Of a stretch of DNA of 7,620 bases, positions 1-6,619 are shown in pieces. Origin of the DNA: Alphaproteobacteria bacterium (GTDB lineage: Bacteria > Pseudomonadota > Alphaproteobacteria > Sphingomonadales > Sphingomonadaceae). The translations under genes and the position numbers were made by a program. The DNA lies in assembly GCA_005882415.1 (NCBI GenBank), contig VBAE01000066.1, positions 1 through 7,620 on the forward strand, given 5' to 3'. Every line of letters starts with the position of its first letter. Within the stretch, counting starts at the first letter, position 1. The notes under the pieces were generated by a model. The model was not told where the DNA came from. It worked only from the letters and a program-made list of their open reading frames with translations, and ran no database searches.

Positions 1-519
1 GAGGATGTCGGGGACGCTTCGAAGGGGGATATGGGTGGTGACCGGGACGGTGCGCAGCGTCGGGCCGACCAGCATCATCGCCACCATGTCTCCGGCGACC
101 CCGCAACGCTCGGCGACGAACTCCGTCTGGCCCGGATGGGTGAAGCCGATGCCGTAGAGCTGGGCCTTGGAAACGGGGCCGGTGACGAGGGCGGAGGCTG
201 CGCCTGAGCGGGTCAGGCCGACGGCCAGCTCCAGTGCGTGGAGGGAGCTGTGGGCGCTATCGACGGTGGGACGGCCGGGCTCGGTGCCCCGGTCCCCGTC
301 GACGCGAATGACGGGGAGGGCGTGGCCGAAGACTTTGCACGCCTCCGCGGGCTCGGCGATGACCGCGAGCGGTCCGTTCCACACCTTGGCGATCGCCGCC
401 TCGTCGCCGACCGCGAAGAAAGCCGGAATGTTCCGCTCGGTCCTTTGCTCCCACGCCTTGGCGGTGATCTCGGGACCGATTCCGGCGGGATCCCCGAGGG
501 AGACTGCGAGCGGAGCCAC
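1..519 (-). CDS. pdxA: 4-hydroxythreonine-4-phosphate dehydrogenase PdxA, N-terminal 173 codons (3' end beyond left edge)
   Basis: PdxA oxidises 4-phosphohydroxy-L-threonine with NAD(P)+; the product is condensed by PdxJ to give pyridoxine 5'-phosphate. It is a cytosolic, metal-dependent homodimer. Read on the minus strand, the frame opens with GTG at 519 and starts VAPLAVSLGDPAGIGPEIT, the signature PdxA N-terminus. VTGPVSKAQL follows at residues 112-121, FTHPGQTEF at 126-134, and VTTHIPLR at 160-167, whose His163 corresponds to the family's first divalent-metal ligand (His166 in E. coli). The frame is open to base 1, so roughly half of a typical ~330-residue protein is visible, and the two later metal histidines lie outside the window. 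The GTG is 5 bases after the surA stop. No good ribosome binding site has normal spacing, so translational coupling to surA is likely. At residue 131 Gln replaces the substrate-phosphate His136 of the E. coli enzyme. The family assignment is secure; the start is inferred from alignment to known N-termini. Confidence 0.95.
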   Translation of the reverse strand, partial: MAPLAVSLGDPAGIGPEITAKAWEQRTERNIPAFFAVGDEAAIAKVWNGPLAVIAEPAEACKVFGHALPVIRVDGDRGTEPGRPTVDSAHSSLHALELAVGLTRSGAASALVTGPVSKAQLYGIGFTHPGQTEFVAERCGVAGDMVAMMLVGPTLRTVPVTTHIPLRSVPDIL

Positions 520-524
520 CCTTG

Positions 525-1862
525 TCAGCGGTAATCGATGACGGCGTCGCGGCGAAGATCGCGCAGATAGCGGCGCGCGCGCAGGTTCACCCTCTGCTCG
601 CTCAACTGGTTGTAGACCTGCTCGAACGAGACGTTCTGCTCGGGAGAGGGATCGTCCCGACCGCACAGGACGAGGATCCGGACGCCCTCCGTGACGGTGC
701 CGAAGGGAGTCGTCGCCTGGCCGACGTTGAGCTTCAGAAGCATATCCTGGAGCGGCATCGGCAGCTCGCGAACCTTGACCTGATCGTTGCCGACCACTTC
801 GCCGCCGAGCTGGGCCGCGGCCGCATCGGCGCCGCCGCAGCCGCCCATGCTCTGGCCGGCGAGGTTGAGCTGCTGGATCTTGGCCTCGACCTGCGGGCGC
901 GGCGTGTTGGCGGCGATCGGGATCGAAATCTGCTTCAGGCTCAGCACCGCATCGCGCGGGTCGGCGGTGAGGATCTGGCGCTTGTCCTGGACGGCAATGA
1001 TCGAATAGCCGCCGGGGATGGCGATCGGATCGCTGATATTGCCGACCGGCATGGCGCGGGCGGCGGCGCCGAGCTGCTCGGGAAGCTGCTCGGCACGGAC
1101 CCAGCCGAGATCGCCGCCGACGGCCGCGGTCGAGGCTTCCGAGAATTGGCGGGCATAAGCGACGAAGGAGGCGCCGCCGCGGATCTGCTGGACGATCCGG
1201 TCTGCATTGGCGCGGGCTTCGGCGGCGGTTTCCGGGGTGGCCGAGATGAATATCTCGCCGATCCGGAATTCCTGCGTGCCCTTGGAGGCATTGAGGCGCT
1301 CGATGAACGAGTTCACCTCCTCCTCGCTGACGTTGACGAAGGGCTCGATCTGGCGGCGCTGGAGGCGGGTCCAGGACATCTCGCCCAAAATCTGGCGTTT
1401 GACCGAGCGTTCGGAGGAGCCGACCGTGCGAAGATAGGCGCTGAGCTCGGCCGGGGTGCGGTTGAAGCTCTTGGCGTAGCGTTCGTAATAGGCATCGACC
1501 TCGCGCGGCTCGACCTTCAGCTCCTGCTGCTCGGCGGCCTGGATCTGGAGGGTCTCGTCGACGATGTTGCGAAGCACCTGCTCGCGCAGCCGCTGCATCT
1601 CCTCGGCCGGGATCTGACCGTTATTGGCGAGCAGGATCAGGGCCATGCGCTGGTCGACGTCGGTGCCGGTGATGACGGTCCCGTTGACGATCGCGGTCGC
1701 CTTGCGGATCGCGGGGTTGTCCGGAGTCAGGAACTGAACGTCGCTGGGAATGGAGAGGCCCTGCGTGCTGGATTCCCCACCCTGGGCCTGAGCCAAAGCG
1801 GCCGCCGTCGCCAGCGTACCGGCAAGCGCGAGCGCCGCTCTGGAAAAAGTGCCGAGCTTCAT
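525..1862 (-). CDS. surA: Periplasmic chaperone / peptidyl-prolyl isomerase SurA
   Basis: SurA escorts unfolded outer-membrane proteins, including LptD, across the periplasm to the Bam complex. Translation from the second ATG of an ATGATG pair (1862) gives 445 residues. Residues 1-24 form a signal peptide (MKLGTF, a hydrophobic Ala/Leu stretch, then probable cleavage at ALA|QAQ). The SurA N-terminal helical domain spans about 40-190. A parvulin domain spans about 197-297 and carries GEIFIS, FSEAS, GGDLGWV and GGYSIIAV. A second, degenerate parvulin-like domain spans about 306-400, followed by a charged C-terminal helix ending VIDYR, which packs on the N-domain in known SurA. GGAGGA at 1866-1871 abuts the ATG pair. 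A start at 1889 would put nine residues before the signal peptide and ignore this site, so I prefer 1862 (1865 is also possible). Two cysteines, 342 and 400, lie in the second domain. The gene sits between lptD and pdxA as in E. coli. Confidence 0.95.
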   Translation of the reverse strand: MKLGTFSRAALALAGTLATAAALAQAQGGESSTQGLSIPSDVQFLTPDNPAIRKATAIVNGTVITGTDVDQRMALILLANNGQIPAEEMQRLREQVLRNIVDETLQIQAAEQQELKVEPREVDAYYERYAKSFNRTPAELSAYLRTVGSSERSVKRQILGEMSWTRLQRRQIEPFVNVSEEEVNSFIERLNASKGTQEFRIGEIFISATPETAAEARANADRIVQQIRGGASFVAYARQFSEASTAAVGGDLGWVRAEQLPEQLGAAARAMPVGNISDPIAIPGGYSIIAVQDKRQILTADPRDAVLSLKQISIPIAANTPRPQVEAKIQQLNLAGQSMGGCGGADAAAAQLGGEVVGNDQVKVRELPMPLQDMLLKLNVGQATTPFGTVTEGVRILVLCGRDDPSPEQNVSFEQVYNQLSEQRVNLRARRYLRDLRRDAVIDYR

Positions 1863-1865
1863 CAT

Positions 1866-1871
1866 TCCTCC
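1866..1871 (-). promoter_or_regulatory. surA ribosome binding site (GGAGGA)
   Basis: On the minus strand GGAGGA is followed directly by ATGATGAAG. Spacing from GGAGG is one base to the first ATG and four to the second. This site decides the surA start at 1862 or 1865 rather than the upstream in-frame ATG at 1889. Confidence 0.75.
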
Positions 1872-1952
1872 AATATAAGCAGGCCGCACGGCATGCCCCA
1901 GATATGCTGAACCCCAGCTTAGCGGCCTCAGCGCGGTAGTGGGAGCATAGAT

Positions 1953-1973
1953 TCACGCCACCCCCTGGCGCGA
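1953..1973 (-). terminator. Hairpin just after lptD, possible terminator, attenuator or processing stem
   Basis: Starting a few bases after the lptD stop, the minus strand reads TCGCGCCA, a GGGGG loop, then TGGCGTGA. This forms an 8-bp stem with one G-U wobble that pairs only in the minus-strand RNA. No T-run follows, so it is not a canonical intrinsic terminator. It could slow or partly stop transcription between lptD and surA, or stabilise the lptD 3' end. The remaining ~90 bases before surA show no convincing -35/-10 pair. Visible structure; function inferred. Confidence 0.35.
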
Positions 1974-1978
1974 CAGCC

Positions 1979-4060
1979 TTAACGCCCCAGATTCTTCAGC
2001 GCCACCCTGAACAGAAAGGTATTGCCGCGGCGGAAGTCTCCGCTCGCATCATAGTCGCGGCGCCAGGTGATTCCGAACTCGATGCAATCGTCGTCATAGG
2101 AGATGGCGATACGGTGGCGGACGGGCTCATAGCCGTCGCCGAGCGCGAAGGGGTCCTCGCGCACGCTGGTCAGGTCGATCACGGTCGAGCCGAAGATCGA
2201 CCAGTAGCGGGCGAAGCGAATCCGGCCGCCGAGGCGGATTTCCTCGCGGTCGCGAAGATCCTCGATCGCCGGGTTGATGTCGCGGTTGAGGCGGAGATAG
2301 CCTATCGTCGCATAGGTCTGGCGGCCGCCGATGACGGCGTCGACCTCGTTGCGGCGAATGGCGAAATTGTCCTTGTCGATGCGGAAACGGTGGGTGAAGG
2401 CGAGCTTGCGGCCGAACTTGACGGTGGTTCGGCCGACGATGTCGGACAGGCGGTCGGAGAGGCCGGTGCCGGGGGGAAGGATGCTCGGCTTGTTGTCGAG
2501 GCGGTAGCTCTGGCCGACGGTGGTCCGGATGGCGACTCCGGGGAGGTCGAGCGCCCAGTCTACGCCGTAGGTCACCCTGGGGCCGTCCTCCCAGCGGTCG
2601 TAGCCGGGGAAGCGATTGAGCGCGAAGAGGTTCGAATCCTCGAGGTCGACCGAGCGGGCATCCTCGTTGGGGATGGAGAGATTCTCGCTCGGCGGCGATG
2701 CGACGAGTTGGAGGCGAGGGGTGAGGCGCTGGATGCCGCCCATGAAATCGCCGATCAGCGGCCAGCGAATCTCGGCCGCGACCGCGCCGATCGCGCGGCC
2801 GTGCCAGCCCTCGGTGCCGCGGTAGATGGCGGTGGCGGTCAGGTCCGTGTCGCCGGTGTGGTAGAGGTCGCCGCGGGCATAGCCGGTGAGCAAAAGCTCC
2901 TGGCCCCAGCGGGTGATCGAGCTTCGCTCCCACTTGGCGGCGGCGAAGGCGCGCTGGGTGTCCTGGCCCGAGGTGCGAAGGATCGAGAGGCTGTTCGCCT
3001 GGAGCTCGACCCGGCCGCCCCAGAAGGCGTTGGGAAGCCGCCAGCGGGCGTCGATGGCGGGGAGCGCGATCGGCTGCTGGCCGTCGAGGTCGGTGGTGCG
3101 GAGGCCCTGGAAGGCCCAGCCGGCGATCGAGATGTAGCTGTCGCTGTCGATCCGCTCGGCCTCGACGAAGGAGCGAAGGCGGGTGTCGCGGGAGATGTCG
3201 TAGCGGCGCAGGAACGTCCGGTCGGTGACGTAGCGGCCGAAGCCGGTGATGCTCCATTGGATTCGCGAGCCGTAGGTGACGAAGGCGCCGAGGCTGAAGG
3301 CGCCGAGCGACGTCAGCTGCCTATATTGCGCTTCGAGGGCGGGGAGCACCTCGGTGTAGATGTGCGGCGTGATGGTAGCGTCGCGATTGGGGGCGAGCTT
3401 CAAATAATAAGGCGCGCTCAATTCGAAGCCGTTGGACGAACTGACGCGGACTTCCGGGACGAGGAGGCCGGTGCCGCCCCCCTGCGAGCCGTCCGGGTGG
3501 GAGAGCCAGGGCAAAGCGATGATTCGGGTGCCGAGCACCTTCAGCGACGCGCCCTCATAGCTGATCCGGTGCTTGATCGGATCGTGGAGGACCTTGACCG
3601 CATTGATCTGCCAGGTCGGGTCCTTGGGGCAGCCATTCTCGTCGAGCACGGCGCAGGGCGAATAGGCCGCGTGGTGGAGGGTGGTGTAGCCGTTGGTGCG
3701 CTCGGCGCTGTCGGCGGCGAGGCGGCCGCCGTCCTCCAGCACGAGCAGCATGTTCTTGGCGACCGCGTCCTTCATCTCGTTGGTGAGGACAATGGAATCG
3801 CCATAGGCCGTGTCGCCCTGGGGGGTGACGATGCGGACGTTTCCTTCGGCGCGGACTTCGTCGGTGGTGCGGTTCCAGACGACCTTGTCGGCGCGAAGGT
3901 TGTTGCCTTCGCTGACCATCTTGACGTCGCCGGACGCGGTGACGGTCGCGGCGCCCTGCTCATAGACGAGCTGGCCGGCGCTGAAGTCGACCTCGCGGGT
4001 CTCGGCGGGGGCGGCGGGCGCCTGCTGCTGCGCGATCGCCGCTCCCGGAGCGCACATCAA
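1979..4060 (-). CDS. lptD: LPS-assembly outer-membrane protein LptD (signal peptide out of frame)
   Basis: LptD forms with LptE the translocon that inserts lipopolysaccharide into the outer leaflet of the outer membrane. The continuous frame gives 693 residues from TTG 4060 (ATG at 4057). After AIAQQQ, an OstA/LptA-like beta-jellyroll runs from about 24 to 130 (LVYEQGAATVTASGDV, VRAEGNVRI, YGDSIVLTNE). A conserved linker YSPCAVLDENGCPKDPTW follows, with Cys136 and Cys144, and then the large C-terminal beta-barrel with alternating strands to residue 693. Cys659 in the segment YDDDCIEF matches the C-terminal cysteine region that pairs with the N-terminal cysteines in E. coli LptD; only one Cys is present instead of two adjacent ones. 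The N-terminus is abnormal: an in-frame TAG lies at 4067-4069, leaving only AALMCAPGAAIAQ, the end of a signal peptide. The missing part is in the next frame (see the adjoining entry). surA and pdxA follow on the same strand. The identity is secure; the 5' end as read would probably not be exported. Confidence 0.93.
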   Translation of the reverse strand: MMCAPGAAIAQQQAPAAPAETREVDFSAGQLVYEQGAATVTASGDVKMVSEGNNLRADKVVWNRTTDEVRAEGNVRIVTPQGDTAYGDSIVLTNEMKDAVAKNMLLVLEDGGRLAADSAERTNGYTTLHHAAYSPCAVLDENGCPKDPTWQINAVKVLHDPIKHRISYEGASLKVLGTRIIALPWLSHPDGSQGGGTGLLVPEVRVSSSNGFELSAPYYLKLAPNRDATITPHIYTEVLPALEAQYRQLTSLGAFSLGAFVTYGSRIQWSITGFGRYVTDRTFLRRYDISRDTRLRSFVEAERIDSDSYISIAGWAFQGLRTTDLDGQQPIALPAIDARWRLPNAFWGGRVELQANSLSILRTSGQDTQRAFAAAKWERSSITRWGQELLLTGYARGDLYHTGDTDLTATAIYRGTEGWHGRAIGAVAAEIRWPLIGDFMGGIQRLTPRLQLVASPPSENLSIPNEDARSVDLEDSNLFALNRFPGYDRWEDGPRVTYGVDWALDLPGVAIRTTVGQSYRLDNKPSILPPGTGLSDRLSDIVGRTTVKFGRKLAFTHRFRIDKDNFAIRRNEVDAVIGGRQTYATIGYLRLNRDINPAIEDLRDREEIRLGGRIRFARYWSIFGSTVIDLTSVREDPFALGDGYEPVRHRIAISYDDDCIEFGITWRRDYDASGDFRRGNTFLFRVALKNLGR

Positions 4061-4094
4061 GGCCGCCTATCGCACTCGAAAAGCGCCGCCGCAA
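4061..4094 (-). other. lptD: Frameshifted 5' piece of lptD: signal-peptide n-region and start
   Basis: In the frame one base off from lptD, the minus strand reads TTG (4094) then RRRFSSAI. Dropping one G of the GG at 4066-4067 joins this to AALMCAPGAAIAQ. The result is a positively charged n-region (RRR), a hydrophobic core and an AIA|Q cleavage site, as expected for LptD. I infer a one-base insertion, or a sequencing error at GG, rather than an alternative start. No strong ribosome binding site stands before this TTG: GTAAGG at about 4115-4120 is 20 bases away. The exact start is therefore uncertain. Confidence 0.6.
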
Positions 4095-4132
4095 TGCCGC
4101 AGAGCGCGGTTTGGCCTTACGAAAGCAGCGAT

Positions 4133-4160
4133 TTGACTGGCCGGGGCGGCGGCGACTAAG
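4133..4160 (+). promoter_or_regulatory. Candidate promoter for pepA
   Basis: TTGACT at 4133-4138 is a near-consensus -35 box. It is followed after 16 bases by ACTAAG at 4155-4160, a weak -10. The pair lies in the ~100-base divergent region between lptD and pepA and points toward pepA, 38 bases before its ATG. No convincing promoter is visible for lptD on the other strand in the same region, although one must be here or overlap pepA. Based on sequence resemblance only. Confidence 0.35.
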
Positions 4161-4170
4161 GCCGAGGCAA

Positions 4171-4188
4171 ATGACGCTCGAGGAGTAG
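4171..4188 (+). other. Five-codon mini-ORF in the pepA leader (MTLEE-stop)
   Basis: ATG ACG CTC GAG GAG TAG lies just before pepA and ends 9 bases ahead of the pepA ATG at 4198. GAGG at 4164-4167 is only three bases upstream. Its last codons are also the pepA Shine-Dalgarno sequence (GAGGAG, 4180-4185), so ribosomes on it would cover the pepA site. A frame this short occurs often by chance; real translation is unproven. Confidence 0.2.
4180..4185 (+). promoter_or_regulatory. pepA ribosome binding site (GAGGAG)
   Basis: GAGGAG precedes the pepA ATG (4198) with a gap of 12 bases, longer than the usual 5-9. It is the only purine-rich site before this ATG, and the ATG is supported by the normal N-terminus of the protein. 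The long spacing suggests modest initiation. Confidence 0.55.
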
Positions 4189-4197
4189 TCCACCCCC

Positions 4198-5676
4198 ATG
4201 AAGATCAGCTTCGCCGCCCAGCGCCCCGCCGGCTCCTACGCCCTCGCAATCCCAGTCCGAAGCGAAGACATGCTCGGCGACCGGTTGCAGGGCTTTGACG
4301 ATTCCGCCCGGACCCTCGCCGCCCGCGCCGCCGAGGCGCAGCGCTTCGAGCGCGAGACCGCTTCCGTGGCGGAAGTGTTCGTGCCGGAGGGCGAGGGCGC
4401 GCGGCGGCTGCTGGTCGTCGGCCTTGGGGCGCGGAAGGACGAGGAGGCTTTGTACGAGCGGGTCGGCGGTGCGCTGACCGCCCGGCTGCTGGTCTCGGGC
4501 GAGACCAAGCTGGTCGTCGACGTGAGCGGCCTTGGCCTCAACGGTGAGGAGGCTGCCCGGATCGGCTTCGGCGCTGCGGCGCGCGGCTGGCGCTACGACA
4601 ATTACCGGACCAAGCTCCCCCGCAAGCAGAAGCCGAGCCTCGAGGAAGTGGTCATCGTCGGCGCCGGCGACGGCGCTGACCAGGCCTGGGGCGACAAGGC
4701 TGCGCTGCTCGAAGGCCTCTCCTTCACCCGCGAGCTGGTCACCGAGCCGGCCAACATCATCTATCCGGCGAGCTTCGTCGAGCGCTGCAGGAAGCGGATG
4801 GAGCCCCTCGGCGTGGAGTTCGAGGTGCTCGACGAGGACGCGATGCGCGAGCTCGGCATGGGCGCCCTGCTCGGCGTCTCGCTCGGCTCGGAGCAGCCGG
4901 CGCGGCTCCTGGCGATGCGCTGGAACGGCGGCGAGGCGGGCGGCAAGCCGCTGGTCTTCGTCGGCAAGGGCGTGACCTTCGACACCGGCGGCATCTCGAT
5001 CAAGCCCGCCGCCGGAATGGAAGCGATGAAGTGGGACATGGGCGGCGCCGGCGCGGTCGCTGGGGCGATGCTCACTTTGGCAGGCCGGAAGGCCAAGGCG
5101 AACGTGGTCGGCATTTGCGGCCTCGTCGAGAACATGCCCGACGGCAAGGCGCAGCGGCCCGGCGACGTGGTGACGTCCATGTCCGGCCAGACGATCGAGG
5201 TGATCAACACCGACGCCGAGGGGCGCCTGGTGCTGTGCGACGCGATCAGCTGGGCGCAGCGCAAGTACAAGCCGGAGACGATCGTCGACCTCGCCACGCT
5301 CACGGGGGCGATGATCATCTCGCTCGGCCACGAATATGCCGGCATGTTCGCCAATGACGACGGGCTTGCCCAGCAGCTTGTCGCGGCGAGCACCGCTTCG
5401 GGCGACAAGCTGTGGCGGATGCCGCTCGGCGATGCCTACGACAAGCTCATCGAATCGCCGATCGCGGACATGAAGAATGTCGGGCCGAGGGAGGGCGGAT
5501 CGATCACCGCGGCGGTGTTCATCCAGCGCTTCGTCGAGGAGGGCGTGAAATGGGCCCATCTCGACATCGCCGGCATGGTCTGGTCGGACAAGGCGAAGCA
5601 TCTGTTCGACAAGGGCGCGACCGGCTTCGGCGTGGCCCTGCTCGACCGCTTCGTCGCCGCGAATTACGAAGGGTGA
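4198..5676 (+). CDS. pepA: Leucyl aminopeptidase PepA (M17 family)
   Basis: PepA is a cytosolic, two-metal, hexameric aminopeptidase that removes N-terminal residues, preferring leucine, in peptide turnover. The 492-residue product matches the family's usual length. Residues 1-160 form the variable N-terminal domain and about 165-492 the catalytic domain. Family ligands are all present: Lys257, Asp262, Asp280, Asp339 and Glu341 bind the metals, and Lys269 and Arg343 are catalytic. They sit in VGKGVTFDTGGISIKP, MKWDMGGAGAV and the M17 signature NTDAEGRL (337-344). The spacing agrees exactly with E. coli PepA (Lys270, Lys282, Asp293, Asp352, Glu354, Arg356). E. coli PepA also acts as a DNA-binding protein in Xer recombination and carAB control; nothing here shows whether this one does. 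It is divergent from lptD and followed after 22 bases by holC, as in many proteobacteria. Confidence 0.97.
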   Translation: MKISFAAQRPAGSYALAIPVRSEDMLGDRLQGFDDSARTLAARAAEAQRFERETASVAEVFVPEGEGARRLLVVGLGARKDEEALYERVGGALTARLLVSGETKLVVDVSGLGLNGEEAARIGFGAAARGWRYDNYRTKLPRKQKPSLEEVVIVGAGDGADQAWGDKAALLEGLSFTRELVTEPANIIYPASFVERCRKRMEPLGVEFEVLDEDAMRELGMGALLGVSLGSEQPARLLAMRWNGGEAGGKPLVFVGKGVTFDTGGISIKPAAGMEAMKWDMGGAGAVAGAMLTLAGRKAKANVVGICGLVENMPDGKAQRPGDVVTSMSGQTIEVINTDAEGRLVLCDAISWAQRKYKPETIVDLATLTGAMIISLGHEYAGMFANDDGLAQQLVAASTASGDKLWRMPLGDAYDKLIESPIADMKNVGPREGGSITAAVFIQRFVEEGVKWAHLDIAGMVWSDKAKHLFDKGATGFGVALLDRFVAANYEG

Positions 5677-5698
5677 TGCGGGGCCGGCGGAGAGCGCG

Positions 5699-6127
5699 GT
5701 GAAGGTCGACTTCTACCATCTCACCGCCCTGCCGCTGGAAAGGGTGCTGCCCAGCATCTGCGAAAAGATATTGGCGGGCGGCGAGCGGCTGCTGGTCGTG
5801 GCGGACGAGCCTTTGCTCGGCCAGCTCGACGAGGCGCTCTGGGCCTATGCGCCGGAGAGCTTCCTCCCCCACGGCCGGGGTAATGCCGAGGCGCAGCCGG
5901 TGCTGCTGTCGAGCGAAGTGGCGGCGGCGAACGGCGCGACGAACGTGGCCCTCGCCGACGGGAAGTGGCGCGAGGAGGCTCTCGCCTTCGCCCGTGTGTT
6001 CTATTTCTTCGACAATGACGGGCGGGAAGGGGCGCGGGGCGCCTGGCGGAGCATGGCGGGGCGCGAGGATGTGGAGCCGCGCTACTGGAAGCAGGACGAG
6101 CGCGGGAAGTGGGTGCAGGGGCCCTGA
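5699..6127 (+). CDS. holC: DNA polymerase III chi subunit HolC
   Basis: Chi is the clamp-loader accessory subunit that links DNA polymerase III holoenzyme, through psi where present, to single-stranded DNA-binding protein at the replication fork. The 142-residue product has the family features: MKVDFYHLT at the N-terminus, a basic/hydrophobic block GGERLLVVADE (28-37), the hallmark LDEALWAYAPESFLPHG (43-59), QPVLLSS (66-72), and the acidic FFDNDGREGAR segment (103-113) before the last helix. The start is GTG at 5699, supported by GGAGAG at 5689-5694 with good spacing. The gene follows the pepA stop by 22 bases with no terminator between, so co-transcription with pepA is likely; pepA-holC is a recurrent pair. 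The short basic tail ending WVQGP is less conserved. Confidence 0.95.
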   Translation: MKVDFYHLTALPLERVLPSICEKILAGGERLLVVADEPLLGQLDEALWAYAPESFLPHGRGNAEAQPVLLSSEVAAANGATNVALADGKWREEALAFARVFYFFDNDGREGARGAWRSMAGREDVEPRYWKQDERGKWVQGP

Positions 6128-6196
6128 CCTTGCCCTTTGCGGCCCATCCCCCTAGAGGGCGCGCGAACCCAATATAGATGGAGCATCAGGACGGCC

Positions 6197-6619
6197 ATGG
6201 CGACCGAACGTACTTTCTCGATCATCAAACCCGACGCGACCCGGCGCAATCTGACCGGCGCGATCACCGCGAAGCTTGAGGAAGCGGGCCTTCGCGTGGT
6301 CGCTTCCAGGCGCATCCGGATGAGCCGGGAGCAGGCCGAGGGCTTTTACGGAGTCCACCGCGAGCGGCCGTTCTTCAACGACCTCGTGACGTTCATGACG
6401 TCGGGCCCGGTGGTCGTGCAGGTGCTGGAAGGCGAGAATGCCGTGCTCCGCAACCGCGAAGTGATGGGCGCGACCAACCCCGAGAACGCCGACGCGGGCA
6501 CGATCCGCAAGGAATTCGCCGAGTCGATCGAGGCGAACAGCGTCCACGGATCGGACAGCGCCGAAAATGCGGCGATCGAGATTGCGTTCTTCTTCAAGCC
6601 TGAAGAGATCGTGGGCTGA
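6197..6619 (+). CDS. ndk: Nucleoside diphosphate kinase Ndk
   Basis: Ndk transfers the gamma phosphate of ATP to nucleoside diphosphates through a phosphohistidine, balancing (d)NTP pools in the cytosol. Translation from ATG 6197 gives 140 residues, the normal size, beginning MATERTFSIIKPDAT. Lys11, Tyr51, Arg87, Thr93, Arg104, Asn114 and the catalytic His117 in NSVHGSDS are all present, as is GATNPENADAGTIR. An in-frame ATG at 6137 would add 20 residues absent from the family; AGGA at 6188-6191, five bases before ATG 6197, supports the shorter form. The 69 bases after holC contain a TATAGA at 6173-6178 that resembles a -10 box, but no -35 at a suitable distance. ndk may therefore be read from upstream, from a weak own promoter, or both. 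A long palindrome starts at the base after its stop codon. Confidence 0.97.
   Translation: MATERTFSIIKPDATRRNLTGAITAKLEEAGLRVVASRRIRMSREQAEGFYGVHRERPFFNDLVTFMTSGPVVVQVLEGENAVLRNREVMGATNPENADAGTIRKEFAESIEANSVHGSDSAENAAIEIAFFFKPEEIVG

Noticed and set aside
522..1910. 462-codon open frame on the plus strand opposite surA
   Set aside because: Same codon-bias shadow: the opposite strand encodes SurA with a signal peptide, ribosome binding site and parvulin domain.
1863..1952. Promoter for surA, suggested by TATATT just before its ribosome binding site
   Set aside because: No -35-like hexamer is found at 16-18 bases from it, and it lies too close to the start codon.
2127..3257. 376-codon minus-strand frame within lptD
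   Set aside because: Arg/Pro/His-rich out-of-frame translation of the LptD barrel with no independent start signal.
2114..4159. 681-codon open frame on the plus strand opposite lptD
   Set aside because: Its product is a low-complexity Ala/Gly/Val/Asp/Glu-rich string with no family features, while the minus strand encodes recognisable LptD. High GC at third codon positions suppresses stops in the opposite frame.
3960..4199. Minus-strand ATG at 4199 as a possible distinct small gene or true lptD start
   Set aside because: It overlaps the pepA ATG, lacks a ribosome binding site in view, and would place over 30 polar residues before the RRRFSSA signal-peptide region. Only the 3' part of this frame (from about 4094) looks meaningful.
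4156..5601. 481-codon open frame on the minus strand opposite pepA
   Set aside because: The product is rich in Arg, His, Leu and Asp without domains; pepA on the plus strand has every catalytic residue.
6137..6196. 20-residue N-terminal extension of ndk
   Set aside because: The family starts at MATERTFSIIKPDAT, and AGGA sits correctly before ATG 6197; the upstream bases look like a leader.
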